64,000 nucleotides of DNA from Hydnum rufescens UP504 (taxonomy: Eukaryota; Basidiomycota; Agaricomycetes; Cantharellales; Hydnaceae). The stretch is taken from NCBI GenBank assembly GCA_014904985.1, contig MU128946.1, forward strand, positions 140,109 through 204,108, in the 5' to 3' direction. The position numbers were made by a program, and so were the translations under genes. Each line of letters opens with the position of its first letter. The stretch's first letter is position 1. Positions 23,111-35,323 of this stretch are shown piece by piece. The notes under the pieces were generated by a model, which was given only the letters and a program-made list of their open reading frames with translations, made no database searches and was not told the origin of the DNA.

Positions 23111-24420
23111 AATGATGATGATGATGGTTTATTTGGGAGGGCAGTGTAATGAAGTGCCTCCTGGGTTCAGGAGGGCACCCATTTGTTGTACTTGGACAAA
23201 GCAAGTCAACAGGGGAGGGAGTAGGATAAGGGAGAATAGGAGGAGAAAGAGTAATCACACTGCCCTCAGCACTAGCTTTGGACAGAGGAGCTGGACACAG
23301 AGCTAAGCACTGGCTTTGCTCTGAGTCCAGGGGAAAAGAGTGCAAGGGAGTGGAAGGAATGGTGAAAGGATATAAAGTAGTGACTGGCCAAGTGGCACAG
23401 TCACTAACTAAGGAGAGAGTGGGGGGTCAGTGAGAGGAATGGACTATCCTACTCACTGCTTTCCCAGCTAGTGTCCAAAGGCACAGGTCCAAAGGCAGGG
23501 AGAGGACTAGTATTGATGGCTACTAGACAGGCCAACCAGATAGGCAGATAGAAGCAGAGTAGAGACAGATATTCACAGTTTCTCACTAGGTGATGAAGGT
23601 CCAGGCAAAGGTTAACTATTGATTCTGTGGAATCTGCTGTATATACATGACTTTTGAGTCCTAACTTAATTATGTAATACACTATATTACAGGCAGTGGG
23701 TGAATGTAGGAAGGTAGACTGTTCTTCTATCAATGTTCCCATATATGATTGTCCTTATCTCCACCCTCACATGAAAATTGGAGTCATCGGAGTAGTCTTG
23801 GGTTATGCAGTATGATTCAATGTGGGTGATCATATACATTTGGTTCGTGGTTGTCATGCTGGGGCAAAAGTAATCTCTTCATCTGATGTGAAGATTTAGA
23901 ATAAGGTCATTTTGGTCCCTGACATGCTGTACAAAGAAGATAATGTGTCCTATTGTATCCTCTGGGATGTATACATCATCAAGGTTGGATGGGAGTTCTG
24001 TGTGGCTTTCAGAAATGCTGTTGATAAATGCATTGGTAGGCATGATGGATGATGTTCTATCCCTTTTCAGGTAAGCATTGTGTAGGTCATAGGTTTTTCA
24101 TTGACTTATGTTTTTTAGAGTCATGCAGATGGGATGGGGAAGGGAGTTTGTGTGAGAAGTGCTTTTTGTGGATGGATTGAGATGGTCTAGACTTGAGAGG
24201 ATCTTCAGATTTTCAGGGCACCTGGTTTGGGTTCAGTTTTGGGTTTGGTGAATTTTTGATTAATTGGCTGTTGTTTTGTTTACTGGTTAAGTCATGAGTC
24301 TTCTAATTAGTATGGTTTTGTCATTATGGACTTGTGGAATTTTTTGTTTTATATGGGCTATGACTTTGTTTCTTTATTTTTCTTTTGATTTTGATTGATT
24401 GAAAAAAAATTTTTTTTTTG
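23111..24420 (-). other. Unassigned region with a possible minus-strand exon
   Basis: From about 24075 down to 23775 the minus strand reads as a nearly open peptide (phrases SIMPTNAFINSISESH, DDVYIPEDTIGHIIFFVQHV, then one stop and MYMITHIESYCITQDYSDD). It ends at a GTGAGG that could be a donor, and no family is recognised. From 23145 to 23760 the sequence is purine-rich with a TATA-like GGATATAAAG at about 23368 and looks non-coding, possibly an LTR remnant, though I found no matching ends. Near 24400 there is an A9/T9 inverted run. Confidence 0.3.
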
Positions 24421-25087
24421 ACAAGTTCAAAGTAACCATAGGGTGAAGTCAAACACATTTTTAAAGGCAGAACAGGAATTCAGGTTTTAATTAGGAGTTC
24501 CTAGGCAAGCTCAGACACTTTTAAGACTTTTTAGAGAGAGAGAAAAAAAGAAAAGATAAGGTTTTTCTTGGCCAATAGGTGACATGTTTGGTACATTTGG
24601 AGTTGAAGCATATGGGAGGGAACATTCAAGGCACAGAGCTTTATAGTTAAGGATGAGACCAGTGAGAAAGAGAAAAAAAAAGACAGAAAGGAATGGGGGA
24701 AGGATTGGATGACTATGAAATGTGGGGTTACAAGGTACGAGGTTATGCAGCATGAGGTTGTGAGGCATGAGATTGCGAGGTGTGAGATGTGGACCTAACA
24801 ATGAGGAGCTGTGAGGTATAAGAGGCGAGATATGAGGCACAAGGCATAAGATGTGGACCTACAAGGAGCTGCAAGGTATAAGAGGCAAGATACAAGGTAT
24901 GAGGTATGAGATGTGGACCTACAAGCTGTGAGGTGTAAGAGGCAAGATATGAGGTATGAGATGTGGACCTACGAGCTGCAAGGAATGAGAGGTGAGATAC
25001 GAGGTATGAGGCATGATGACTATGAGATGAATTGTTCATGAGTTGTATGTTGTGAAGAACAGGACAGGTTAATCACACTGTGTTGGG
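24421..25087. repeat. Minisatellite of ~50-66-bp units (24720-25030)
   Basis: Cores of GAGATGTGGACCTA at about 24785, 24849, 24911 and 24960 alternate with AGGTATAAGAGGCRAGATA. The unit length varies. Minus-strand frames rich in SYLASYTSQL are products of the repeat. From 24421 to 24720 there is no recognisable gene. Confidence 0.75.
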
Positions 25088-28004
25088 CTACCACCTGTTT
25101 GAGTTGATGTTGGAATCCTCAGTTGCTGGATTAGATGGAAGATCTGTGAGCTTGTATGGGGCTGCTGGGTCTTTCTTGAATTCAGCCCATTTGTTGTCTA
25201 GGAGGTTGTATTGGATGTTGCGTATGTGTCTAGTGTAGTGAAGGACTGCTCGATCATCAGGCACAATTGTTAGAAAGGAGGCATCCATTTCATGGAGAGA
25301 TGATGCAAGCTGGGATATTGTGGGAGCAATACAACAATGGAGGGCAAAGGCTGCAGAAGGTGTGTCTAACCTACAGTATGATGTTGTCATATAATATTGG
25401 CTGCATGGATAAAGATATGGGATAGTCTGTCAGTCTGTGATACATGATGGAATGCAGAAGGATAGAGAAGGTGATCATGCCAGTTAGCAATGCATTCTTC
25501 ATCACAGGCTAACTTGATGTTGCAATTGTCGAGTATCTTGGATTTTGTTCTGAGGTTGGCCTCTTGCTGATGAAGAGTGGACGAGAGAAGTGCAAGGGGT
25601 GGCATGAGAGAATTGATTTGCATGTTATGATTGGCAACCATGCAACTTAGCTGGGCTAGAAGATCTGCATGTTGCTTTATGTTGTAAGCAGGAAATGAAG
25701 GGAGGAATCCAGCCACAGTCCACAATATGGAATTGAGAATGAAAAGAGGGGACCACAGGATCAATCTGAATGTTGAGGCTCAAAGGAAGGAAGGTCTTTT
25801 GGTATAGAAATCTAATGCTGTAAGCAACACCTGCTCAAGCAATAGAACAAAGAATGAATCTGAGTCACAATACCACACCCTAAGGCTCTCCTCCTGAGGC
25901 CCTAGACAAAGTGCAGTAGTCTTGGTGGAATTCACCCAAGGAACCAGTGGCAATACATCAGTGCCACAAAACTGGGGATGGGGGAAGACTATGGAAATTC
26001 ACATCTCCTGCACTTAATATACATCACAAAAATATGCTATGGTAACCAGAAGAAAGGTGGGATTAAGGCAAAAATGATGAAAAAGAAATCAATTCAAAAG
26101 CTTTAAAACTGAAGGAGATATTCCAAAATCAAGTCAGAATAGGGGAATATGGCTTAACCAAGCTATTCCTCCTCTCCTACTGAACAAATCCCTTGGGGAA
26201 AGGTGGAACTGGTTGTCCTAGATGTACCCTTCATTGGATATAGAAGGGGCAGAGAATAATTGCCATTAATAATCAAAAAGCAGAGGCAATAATGGAATGA
26301 GACATGGGGGAGTTAAATTGTAGAGGGCCGAGTTCCTATCTGATCGTTTTTCCCTTGGTACCGTTGGATGCAGACTGTCGACAGCTTTCTAGGTGTGCTT
26401 GTTGCAAATGAATTGGATCAAAACTGATGGAGAAATTCAAAAAATACTGAAGGAAAATATGAAACACATAGTAAAATTGATCTGGAATGTGCAGTTTTGA
26501 CTCGTTCAACTTGGGTTTTGTATCATCTAAAAGGTGTGAATTGTAGCTTTCTGGGCACTATCTTGCTGAGTCGATCCAATCAAAACTGATGGAGATATTT
26601 GACATTTACTCCTTGAGAGCCCCACCTTAGCCCCTATTTATCATGTGACAGGTCCATGAGTCAGAATCAAGGCCCAGGTAGTCCATTGTGTTACATAATC
26701 ACAATTCATTAGAGTTGCCCTTGAGGCAACAGGAAGCATGTATCAGAAGTGGAGACTGATTGAAGGTCAAACAAAGCAAGCAAGTTGAATTGCTATTGCC
26801 ACATTGAGGTATGGCATAAAAAGGTGGAATTTAGGGTGGCCTGTTGAAGTGCCATGGATGAACAATAAATTGGCTTGTGTACAATTGAAGGAATGGCATG
26901 GATTCATGGGTTTTAGATGTATGGGATTCAGGCTTGTTCTCAAATGAATGATGGCATGGGAATTGACATCTGGATTGACATAGAAAATGGTTCATTTAAT
27001 TGAAAAATCATCCTCAGATGGGGTTTGCATGTAGTAGGGATTGGTCCCTCCAACAATGTCTTCATTACACTTGTCTTCATATTCTTGCTGGACTTCATCT
27101 AGTCACTGTGCAGTGTTGTGCTTGTGATCTATGATTGCTTGTCTGTATGAAGGCCATGCACAGTATGAGTTGGCATTTTTTCTGGGTCATGGGATACTGA
27201 TTGGTCACTTATAAAAGTTGCAAGGAGCATGAGGAGGGAGTTTTGATGAATAAGATAGATGGGATGAGAGGTGGGATGATGGATGAGAAGAGTTTGTCAA
27301 GTTCAAAGTGAGTGAATTTGTGGAGGAGTGGAATATCTCACATAGTTGCTGAGCAGTTGGAGACCTAGTTTGACTTATGGTTTCTTTCTTGGGAGTCCAA
27401 TTCATCTTGAGTTCTTGTTGTAACATGAATAGGTCACCTACAGCCATATCAGGAGGGAATGATTTGAGAGGAATTGCAGTTTGAACAGATGATGGCAGTC
27501 ATGAGTCGAAAGCATTCCAGGTTTCAGAGCTTTTTGGTTGATCTTCCACATCATTTTGACTTTGTTTAGCCTTTTGTTCAGCTATGAGATGGTCAGGGAA
27601 TGATATGGTGGACTGAACTGGTCTGGCTCATGGATCAGTGGTCTGATGGTGTAATGTGAGATGTGGGTCAAGTGCAAATGGACATTGGAGCCTACAGGTT
27701 GGCTGGGGTTAGACTGTTCATCGTTATTGTATATTTTTACAATTTGATTCAAAGATGAATTGACAGAATCAGGCCAGAAGCTCTGTGTTGTGTTAGTATT
27801 ATATAGATGTGTTGATGTAGATGTTTGTACCTCATCCAACTTGTCTTTCTCCTTTGGTGAAGAGCTAAAGAAGATTTCTTCCTCAAGTTTGAGTTCAGTT
27901 AGCTGCATAGGAGGCACAGGTGAAGGGGTGGGTGTGTTGATGTATTGGAATGTATAGTCAGGAGTCGAGGTTGCAGTAAGGTCGAGGGAGGCAGAGTTGG
28001 ACAT
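25088..28004 (-). pseudogene. Unrecognised gene remnant split by a solo LTR
   Basis: Minus-strand coding blocks run in order. A Ser/Thr-rich N-terminal block (28004-27582, starting MSNSASLDLTATSTPDYTFQ) is followed by a block at 27447-27205 (MAVGDLFMLQQELKMNWTPK). A segment reading LDEVQQEYEDKCNED ends at the LTR and continues after it as IKQHADLLAQL (25680-25387, helical, ending DRLSHIFIHAANI). A last block (25390-25088) reads IRNIQYNLLDNKWAEFKKDP. The sequence joins in frame across the LTR (25683-27055) once the ATGT duplication is removed. I do not recognise the family. The region at 46800-47490 looks like a paralogue: GQTQADKFSCIFTLAADI and LKLYENEWMELKDD are similar to the last two blocks and in the same order. 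Confidence 0.55.
25683..27055 (-). mobile_element. Solo LTR of family A (A4)
   Basis: A 1373-base unit, minus strand, from TGTTGGAGGGACCAATCCCT (down from 27055) to TGCTTACA at 25683. Flanks are ATGT on both sides (25679-25682 and 27056-27059). It interrupts a minus-strand coding block that is continuous without it. Confidence 0.92.
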
Positions 28005-28566
28005 AGTGAGGATTTGTGGAGTGGTTCAGATGATGGTCAGCTGGTACTTTTTTGTTAGCAGATTGTCTGTGCTTTTATACCTGTCATTCTCACCCATGCC
28101 TGAGCTTGATGACCCATTTTCCATCATGGGACAGGAATCCTAAGCAAGATCAGATGATAGCTAGCTGGAAGAGTTATCTTTAGGTCATTGTGTGAAGTGT
28201 TGTTCATAGATACAAGTAGGCCCAAAGGAAAAGAGAAAGAGAAGGTGATAAGTGATAATTTACATGATTTAAGTTATGGGGAAGCAAGAGGGGGCAATTG
28301 TTGACAGTGGTGATTATCTAGACATTGCAGAAGGAGGATGGGGGCAAGGGGACATTGATTTTGTGACACAGTCTTCTTTTTAAAGGTGGTAGTGTCAATT
28401 TTTCATGGTATGGCACATTCTGTGACTCAACACCTCATGGCCCCAGTGACAATCACAGGATTTTCTTAGTCCCATGGCATTGGAATGATCTTAGATCCCT
28501 ATGGTTACCAATAATTTTGTGATGTGGCTTCAGTTGAAATAATTTCAGGGATTTCCTTTTTAAGAC
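28005..28566. other. Spacer between gene remnant and gypsy-4
   Basis: No open frame of note. I looked here for a 3' LTR of gypsy-4 (a start like TGTGGAAGATAAAAAC on the minus strand) and did not find one, so that end of the element appears lost. Confidence 0.5.
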
Positions 28567-29061
28567 TTAAATTTCTATATCTAGACTTTCTTCAGATGAG
28601 TTGTAATAAGATTCAGTAATTTGGGGTTCTTCTGTGTGACTTCCTAGAATTTCTTGAAGAATGTTCCATTGCCTCCACTCCACTGATTTGGCTTCCCAAT
28701 AGCCCCACAAATCTGTGGCTCTTGGTGGTGGCCAAAGATAGCTACTTAATTGATTTTCTGGTGTGAGGGATACTGGTGGATGCTGTTTCTTGATAATAAT
28801 ATCTCTGTTGAATGTCATAGCATGTCCTGCATTTTTTGTGTACTTGTCTGCATCTTCTTGAATTGATCCCTCATCTATGGCACTGTGGCTCTCATTCCTG
28901 GCAACATCTGTTGTGGCTATATGGTGCACATATGATACTTTTTTAAACAATTTCTGGTGAATGGTCCATTGATTAGGGTTCCATCTAATTCTTCTAGTTG
29001 GTAGTGGGGATGGTGATGCCAAACCCAGTATGGTCCAATCCACTGTACCTCCCCCTTTCAT
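28567..29061 (-). pseudogene. Gypsy-4 C-terminal extension
   Basis: A 164-codon open block downstream of integrase, with no chromodomain signature. It has a W-rich start (GTVDWTILGLASP), an acidic middle and YLWPPPRATDLWGYWEAKSVEW. In related mushroom gypsy elements a block of this kind follows integrase, but I do not know its role. The beginning of the block is cut off from integrase by stops between 29061 and 29387. Confidence 0.5.
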
Positions 29062-29386
29062 CCATGTTGCATTAGTAATATGGAATTAAACACCAATACA
29101 ATTGTACCTGCTTGGTAATCCCCATTTACTAGTACATTTTCATTTCGTCTCACATAATCCTGAGCACTCTGAATTCTTGCTTGGAGAACATCATTCAAGG
29201 CAGTTTGAATGTCTTCATTGCAATGTGCTAATTGTATTCCACAGATAGCTAATAATTCTTCTGTAGTTCAGACTGCACCCCATTTCAATGTATACCATGA
29301 TGCATCTGTAATATCAAATGGGAACACACAAGTTTTCTGTAGAGTAGGTAATAGGGGGTGTGACCAGTTGTCCACTTTACCATTAC

Positions 29387-30000
29387 TCAGTCCACCCACA
29401 TACATGAATAAATATATTTTGACCATTGGCTTGGATATCCTTTACTAGTGATGAATAATGAATTAATCCAGGTCCTATGACCATGTTCAATCATTCCATT
29501 TGCTGCCAGGTGATATGGGGTGGCTTGGACAATTGGTACATTATATTCATCTGCCATAGTTTGGACTAATCTGTCAAACTCCACACCATTGTCTGTAGTG
29601 ATTTGTAATACACAGCCAAACTGGCACATGATGTCTTCAAATAGAAACCAGGCAATGTTCTTACTTGAGGCCTTATGTAACATTTTTGCTTCCAGCCATC
29701 CAGAGAGATCATCCTGGAGATCAATGATGTATTTGAATCTGTTAGACACTGGCATGTGAACCATGTCCATATTAAATTTATGTAATATTGTATTAACATA
29801 GGTTGGGCTCAATGTGATTTTTGGGTGGGTCACAGATCTTTGCTGGCACTCATGGCATGTCCAGCAATACCAAGCCACATAGGATAACATATTTGGCCAG
29901 TAAAATCTGTCTGATAATTTTTTGAACACCAGGTCTCATCCGTGGTGGCCAGATTTGTCATGTGCTGCCTTGCATGAGTGGGGTTGATCATCTGGGTTTT
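29387..30000 (-). pseudogene. Gypsy-4 integrase
   Basis: A degenerate HHCC zinc region (HDKSGHHG upstream, then CWTCHECQ) precedes the catalytic core. The first acidic residue lies in LQDDLSGW, the second in TDNGVEFD and the third in AANGMIEHGH. The core is 180 codons open (29929-29387) with a stop between the HH pair and the CC pair. It would insert the cDNA copy into host DNA in the nucleus; this copy lacks its flanking frame. Confidence 0.85.
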
Positions 30001-30689
30001 TGATAACTTTCAGTGGCAATTGACCAGTTTCAGGCCTTCTCCATAGGGTTTCTTGATACAAAAAATAGGGTTTGGTAGTCTGAATAAATGTTTTGGTGTT
30101 CTTGACTCCTGAGGGTATTTTTAAGTGGTTTAAGTAATTCTCAATCCTTTTCCAATAGTCTACTCCATCAGAATCTTTGAGTTTGTGTGGATGTTCTTTG
30201 ATTTCTGAGTCAATCTCTGAATGTTGTGAGACTGTATTGAAATTTCTTTGAGTTACTGAATGGGCTTGGCATGAAAGAGCTACAAATCCACCATTTCTTG
30301 ACATATTTTCTTGTGGTTTGAGTGATATTACTGTGTTATTTTGTCTGAATTCAATGATGTCTTCATAATGTTCCCTTTTTATCCTTGCAGCTGATAGTGT
30401 GGCTGCTGAGGAATCATGCAGAGTCCAGTCTTCATATTCTTCCAGGGATTGTGGTCCAGCAATATGATTTCCTAGTTCATCTAGTTCATTTTCTAAATTT
30501 TTTTGACAATTCCTCTGGTTTTGTTTCTGAGACAAGGATCCAGTCTTCATATTCTTCATGGGGTCTTGGCCCAGTAATAAAATGACCTGGTTCATCTGGC
30601 TCCAGTTCATCTTCTGATTCAACTGAGTGATTTTCATGTGCTGGGTGTCTAGATAATCCATCTGGACCTTGGTGTTTTGTGGCTGGAAC

Positions 30690-32350
30690 ATGGACCAATT
30701 CAAAATCAAACAGCTGAATGTAGGAGATCCATCATGACATAGCCGCATTTGGTAATCCCAGTGTATTAATGGTTTGCTTGAGAAATTTGGCATCTACTTC
30801 CACTCTAAAATGGATTCCCCAGAGATCATTCCTTTGTGCTTTGAGTGCTTTGAATAGTCCTTTTAATTCAATTTGTGGTTGGGAATACTTGGTTTCAGCT
30901 TCATTGTTGGTTACTGATCTGAAGACAATTGGATGATGTCCACCTTCCAGGGTTTGATATTCAATCCATCCTACTGCCATGATAGAGCTATTCACTGCAA
31001 GTGTTACAAGCCATAATCTGATGTTTGTTCATCTTCTTTTAACACTCTGGCTATATCAATGTTTAATGTTTTTCAAGCAGGAAGGTTTGTGGAAGCTTCT
31101 TTTAGTTGATTCATGGCTTCTTCTGCTTGATTGTTCTATTCAAATTCATTGGGAGTCTTCTTGGTGAGCAACATGAGAGGTTTTGCTATTTTTGCAAATT
31201 GCCGAATCCCATTTTGAGTGACTCCAACTGTTCCTAGGAATCTGCAGACTTGTGTCACATTGGTTGGACATGGCCAGTTCTTTATTTTTGTGATGATTCC
31301 ATGATGGGGTCTTCTTCCTTCCATTGAACAAACATTTCCCACAATGTGTACAAGGGGTGTTGTGAGCACTAATGTAGATCCTGAGGCTGTACATCTGGCT
31401 TCAATGAATGTAGCAAATAATTCATCAACAACTTGAGTGAATTCCCATATGTATCATCAAATTTTTGGATTTTCAGGTATAGGTTCATCATTGTACTGTG
31501 TTTTTGGTCCTTTTCCTGCCACATCATCCACAAAGGCTTCAGCTTTATCTGGAATCATAGGTCTGATCATATGCATGACTGTCTTCATGAATTCTTGCAT
31601 GGAATTTATATATCCTTGAGGTAGTGTTGTGAGCTTTACAGGTCCCAGTGGTGAGTCACTTGTTGTGAGTTCTTGGGATTCTTCTGCTAGCTGACGTCCA
31701 TCATACCCTGCATAGAGATCTACAACAATATAGACTGAATGCCCTACAAAGCTGTCTGCAAAGTCATTGATATTTGGTGGCAGCCCTGAGTCTTTTACTG
31801 AAACTGGCTGTAAATCATGAACAATATGAATGCCTCCTTTAGGCTTGGCCACAGCAAGTGAACAATAGGAGGACCATGATGTCTTATATTTCCCAGCTGC
31901 TAATTGATCTTTAATCATCTTGATAAGTGTTGCTACAATTGCTTTTGGAGGTCAAATTGGTGGTAATTCCCATGGGATGTGTGGAACTGTTTCCATGACA
32001 TAGTCTGGAAAGTATTCTGTTTTGAAGATTCCTCATTCTGATTCATCAAAGGCAAGACCCTTTTCTCTTTGAGCAACCATGTATAGAAGCAAATCAAGTT
32101 CTTCTTCTGAAAGAAAATCATTGGGAATGTTGTCAATTATTTTCTTGATATGTTCAGGGGTAAGCTTCTTGGTGTATTGAAAGTCTTTGAAGCTAGGTGG
32201 ATGTGTTGGAAGTAGGAGAGGTGTGATGGGAGGAAGATCTTTATAGGGAAGATGAATGACTGGGTTTTGAATGACTCCCAAGGGGATGGGGTTTTTCTTC
32301 TTATCCACAGTTTTATATTTCATCTTTTGGCATTTCTGATGGCCTGGCCA
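30690..32350 (-). pseudogene. Gypsy-4 reverse transcriptase and RNase H
   Basis: Reverse transcriptase (31918-31457) shows IKDQLAAGKY, GIHIVHDLQPVSV, VVDLYAGYDGR (first catalytic Asp), LPQGYINSMQEF and AFVDDVAGKG (the xxDD pair; canonical Y/F-x-DD). The thumb and connection blocks follow: VGNVCSMEGRRPHHG and FLGTVGVTQNGIRQFAKIAKPL (31369-31136). RNase H (30995-30690) shows AVGWIEYQ, NNEAETKYSQPQIELKGLFKAL, then HVPATKHQGPDGLSRHP. An upstream linker (32323-31933) is acidic and lysine-rich. Frames break at several points. Confidence 0.88.
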
Positions 32351-32699
32351 ATTCGATAGCTAAAGTCCTCCACTTTTTCTGGAGATTTTTGTCCAAAATC
32401 TGGTCTTAATTCATTATAAATGTGCACAAGATTGTCTTCAAGTTGATTTCCAAGTTTGATTGAGATATTGTGCAGACATGCTCTCCTTGTTAATGATAGC
32501 ATCTATGAGGTACTTGTTTGTGCCTGTATTGAAGTCTTTTGTACATGTTTCTGGGAGTCATAAGGCCTATGATAATTCCCTTCCAAATATTGGTATAAAT
32601 GCTGAATTCCCTTTTAATGATTGGTCAGATGGAGTTGCTTCTGTGTGATAATATTTGTAGTCTTGTGAGAGAGTTTCAGGTGCTGTTCTAACTAATGAT

Positions 32700-33400
32700 A
32701 CTCCATTTGATTTATATCAATATTTCAGCTGTGGTGGACCTGGATTGCTTCCTTCAAGTGACTGTTCTCCTGGAGGTATTGCTGATGCTTGAAGAACAAG
32801 TTTATTCTGCTTTCATTCTTCATTCATGAGAGCATGGAGAGAAATTGATGATCCTGTTGGATTTCCCTTTTCATAAACTTGAATGTCCATTCCATGGTTT
32901 CCATCTGTTGCTCCTTCATATTTGATTTGGGCACAAACTCCTACCAGCCATGGTTGTCCAAGTAGTATGTCATGGCCTTTGAAGCTTCCCTTTTTAACAA
33001 AGAAGTGATGATCAAATCTTATCCCTCCTATCTCAATTGGACCATTTCAACAGCATCCTATTAGGGGTTCTGGTCCACTATTGATTCCTTGTAATGACCA
33101 GTTTTGTCCATCATAGTCTATTGGGATGTTTAATCTTTTCTGGACTTCCTGGGAGATAAGGTTTAATCAGATCCTGTTTCGATCATAAGTAAAACATCCT
33201 TGGTTCCATTCTGACCCATGGCTTTAGCTGCAATTTTTCCTGTGTCCATAGCAAACAAAGGATTTGGTGCAAGGGATCCAACCAGATTTACTTGTGCTTG
33301 ATAGTTTTCTTGTGTTTGTGGATGTGTTTGTGGGGATAGATCTTCATACAAGTCTCTGTCCATCAAGGTTCATATATGGTCATAGTATTCATCTTGTTCT
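32700..33400 (-). pseudogene. Gypsy-4 protease region
   Basis: A retroviral-type aspartic protease is expected here. The minus strand reads DVLLMIETGSD at about 33200-33165, then broken frames with SLQGI-like and MTYYLDNHGW-like blocks down to about 32820. The active-site triplet is ETG where this fold normally has DTG or DSG. Asp to Glu needs a transversion, which deamination does not explain, so it may be ancestral to this copy or chance decay. Confidence 0.65.
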
Positions 33401-34116
33401 GCTTCATCATAAGAGTCATAATCAGAGACCTTGGTTGTGGGAAAACATGGTTTAAAGGTGGCATGATTAACTGTAAGGGGCTCTCAATGTTTAGGATTAT
33501 AGTCCCATTTCAGTTTAAGTCCAGCTGCAAATATTTTGGCTGCCCCATGTGCTGACCCAAGGAAGTCTCCAAGAGTTATTTCAACATTTGATTGAGTACT
33601 TTCTGTGCTATTTCTTTATCTTCACAGGCTTCTTGGAATTCTGTGGTAAAATGATATGTTGGAGGATTCTTTGGGATTCATTTCTCAGGTAGTGCCATTT
33701 CTATGTCTATTGTTTCCTCTGGAAGTGGTCCAGCCTTTTTAGGAGCAGGTTTTTCTGTTATTGGCTCATTTATTACTGAGGAGGGCAATATTCCTGCAGG
33801 ATGAGTTGGCTGTGGAGGATTTTCAGGGGCTGCTTGTTTTGGTTCTGAGGGTTTGGCTGAGTAACTGGAGTTTTAGCAGGTGTCTGGCTGTGTGGGGGTA
33901 CATCAACATACATTCAATTTTTAGGGCATTGTGTGGTTTTATCTCCCATTGGATTGTGACAATTATCTGGTTTACTTGTTTTGGTAGCTGGTGCAGATAT
34001 AAAAGGGCCTGCTGCTATTGCATATGAGTGTGTTCTAAAGGGCGACAATCCATTTTTGTCAACAATATGGATTCCTCCTGTTGTTCATTGATGGGTAGAT
34101 TCCTCTCTAATTCATT

Positions 34117-35261
34117 TTATGTCATCCACAATGGCTTGTTTGACCCTCCCTTTCCAGCTATTCCTTGTGGTAGTTGTGTATCATCCATTTTTACAAGCCT
34201 TCCTTCAATAGAGTACTTGATGATTCCCTGACAAACCATAGCTTGGGCATCTGGGCAGTTCTTCATTCCAACATTATGTGCTCTTGTTTTATCACAGAAC
34301 CAGCAAAGGGTTGTGCCAGCCAATGCATTAAGACCTTGGGAATGATTAGGTCCAAGTGGTTGATTGTTTGGATAGGTGGCCGGGCTTCCTTGAATCTGCA
34401 TTTCTGAATGATGAGGTTGTGTATATGGGTTTGGAGCTTGCCCCTTTTGCTGTGATTGTGCCATGTATATTTTCATTTCATTAAAGGACTGTGTGAGGTC
34501 ACTGATTTGTTCTGTTACATTGAAAAGTGATGGAATGATTGTTGGCTTTGGTTTGGTGGATACTTTCTTAATGGATATAGGTGATATGGCAACTGGTTCT
34601 TCTCCACTTTCACGATCAGAGTCACTGTAGCTCATGGTCTTTCCTTATTAAGATGTCTGAAGTTGTAATAAGATTCTTCTTTGAGTATGGTCTTCATTGT
34701 GTTGTATGCAGTAGTGCAGTCTAATGGTTTTGTGTCATCAAATCCTAGAACATAGTGAAACAATGGGAGTACAATCTTCTGGAGATGTCATGGAATCCCT
34801 TGCCAGAAAAGGTCATCTCAGTCTTGCTCAGCTAGGACTTTCTTCTCATCAAGGCATTGTACTTGTGTGATGAACTTGCAATAGTAATCATCTAGATCTG
34901 CTTCATTGATAATCATTCTCTTTTGTTGGCAGAAGTCTGCTAGTCATTCTTGTGTATATCTTTGTCTTCTGTCTGTCTGTCCATAACGTTTTCTGAGATG
35001 GGTTGCCAGAGCTTCAAATGTAGTAGGATTCTTCACTTCTGGGAGATTCTTCAGCAATTCAGCTTCTTTGTTGCTACAGAATCAAATAATGTTCTTGCAT
35101 TTCCTGTGATCATCATAGAGAGCTTCATCACAGCAGGCTTCATAGTCAAGGAGAAAATTATCAAGGTGTTTTCCCTTAAGATGTGGAGCATCTCTACCTG
35201 TAGGCCATGGCATTGCTCATGGATTTACTTTGGCCATTGTTTCTGAATTGGTTGATGTCAT
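34117..35261 (-). pseudogene. Gypsy-4 gag with Cys-rich knuckle
   Basis: A start codon at 35261 (MTSTNSETMAKVNP) lies ~60 bases inside the LTR. The capsid-like block includes LDNFLLDYEACCDEAL, ELLKNLPEVKNPTTFEALATHL, RKRYGQTDRRQRYTQE and VLAEQD.DDLFWQGIP, with several TGA or TAG stops. A second frame (34635-34117) has a Ser/Asp start, a proline/glutamine linker and CWFCDKTRAHNVGMKNC, which looks like a CxxC...H...C knuckle. Gag would form the cytoplasmic particle that packages element RNA. Confidence 0.8.
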
Positions 35262-35323
35262 TATGTTGTTAGATTGAAATGTTTTGGAAGAGGTGAAAGG
35301 TGTATCAAAGTGAGAATTACCCC

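Noticed and set aside
23145..23760. Possible LTR with TATA box
   Set aside because: I found no matching ends, target duplication or second copy in the window, so I left it as unassigned.
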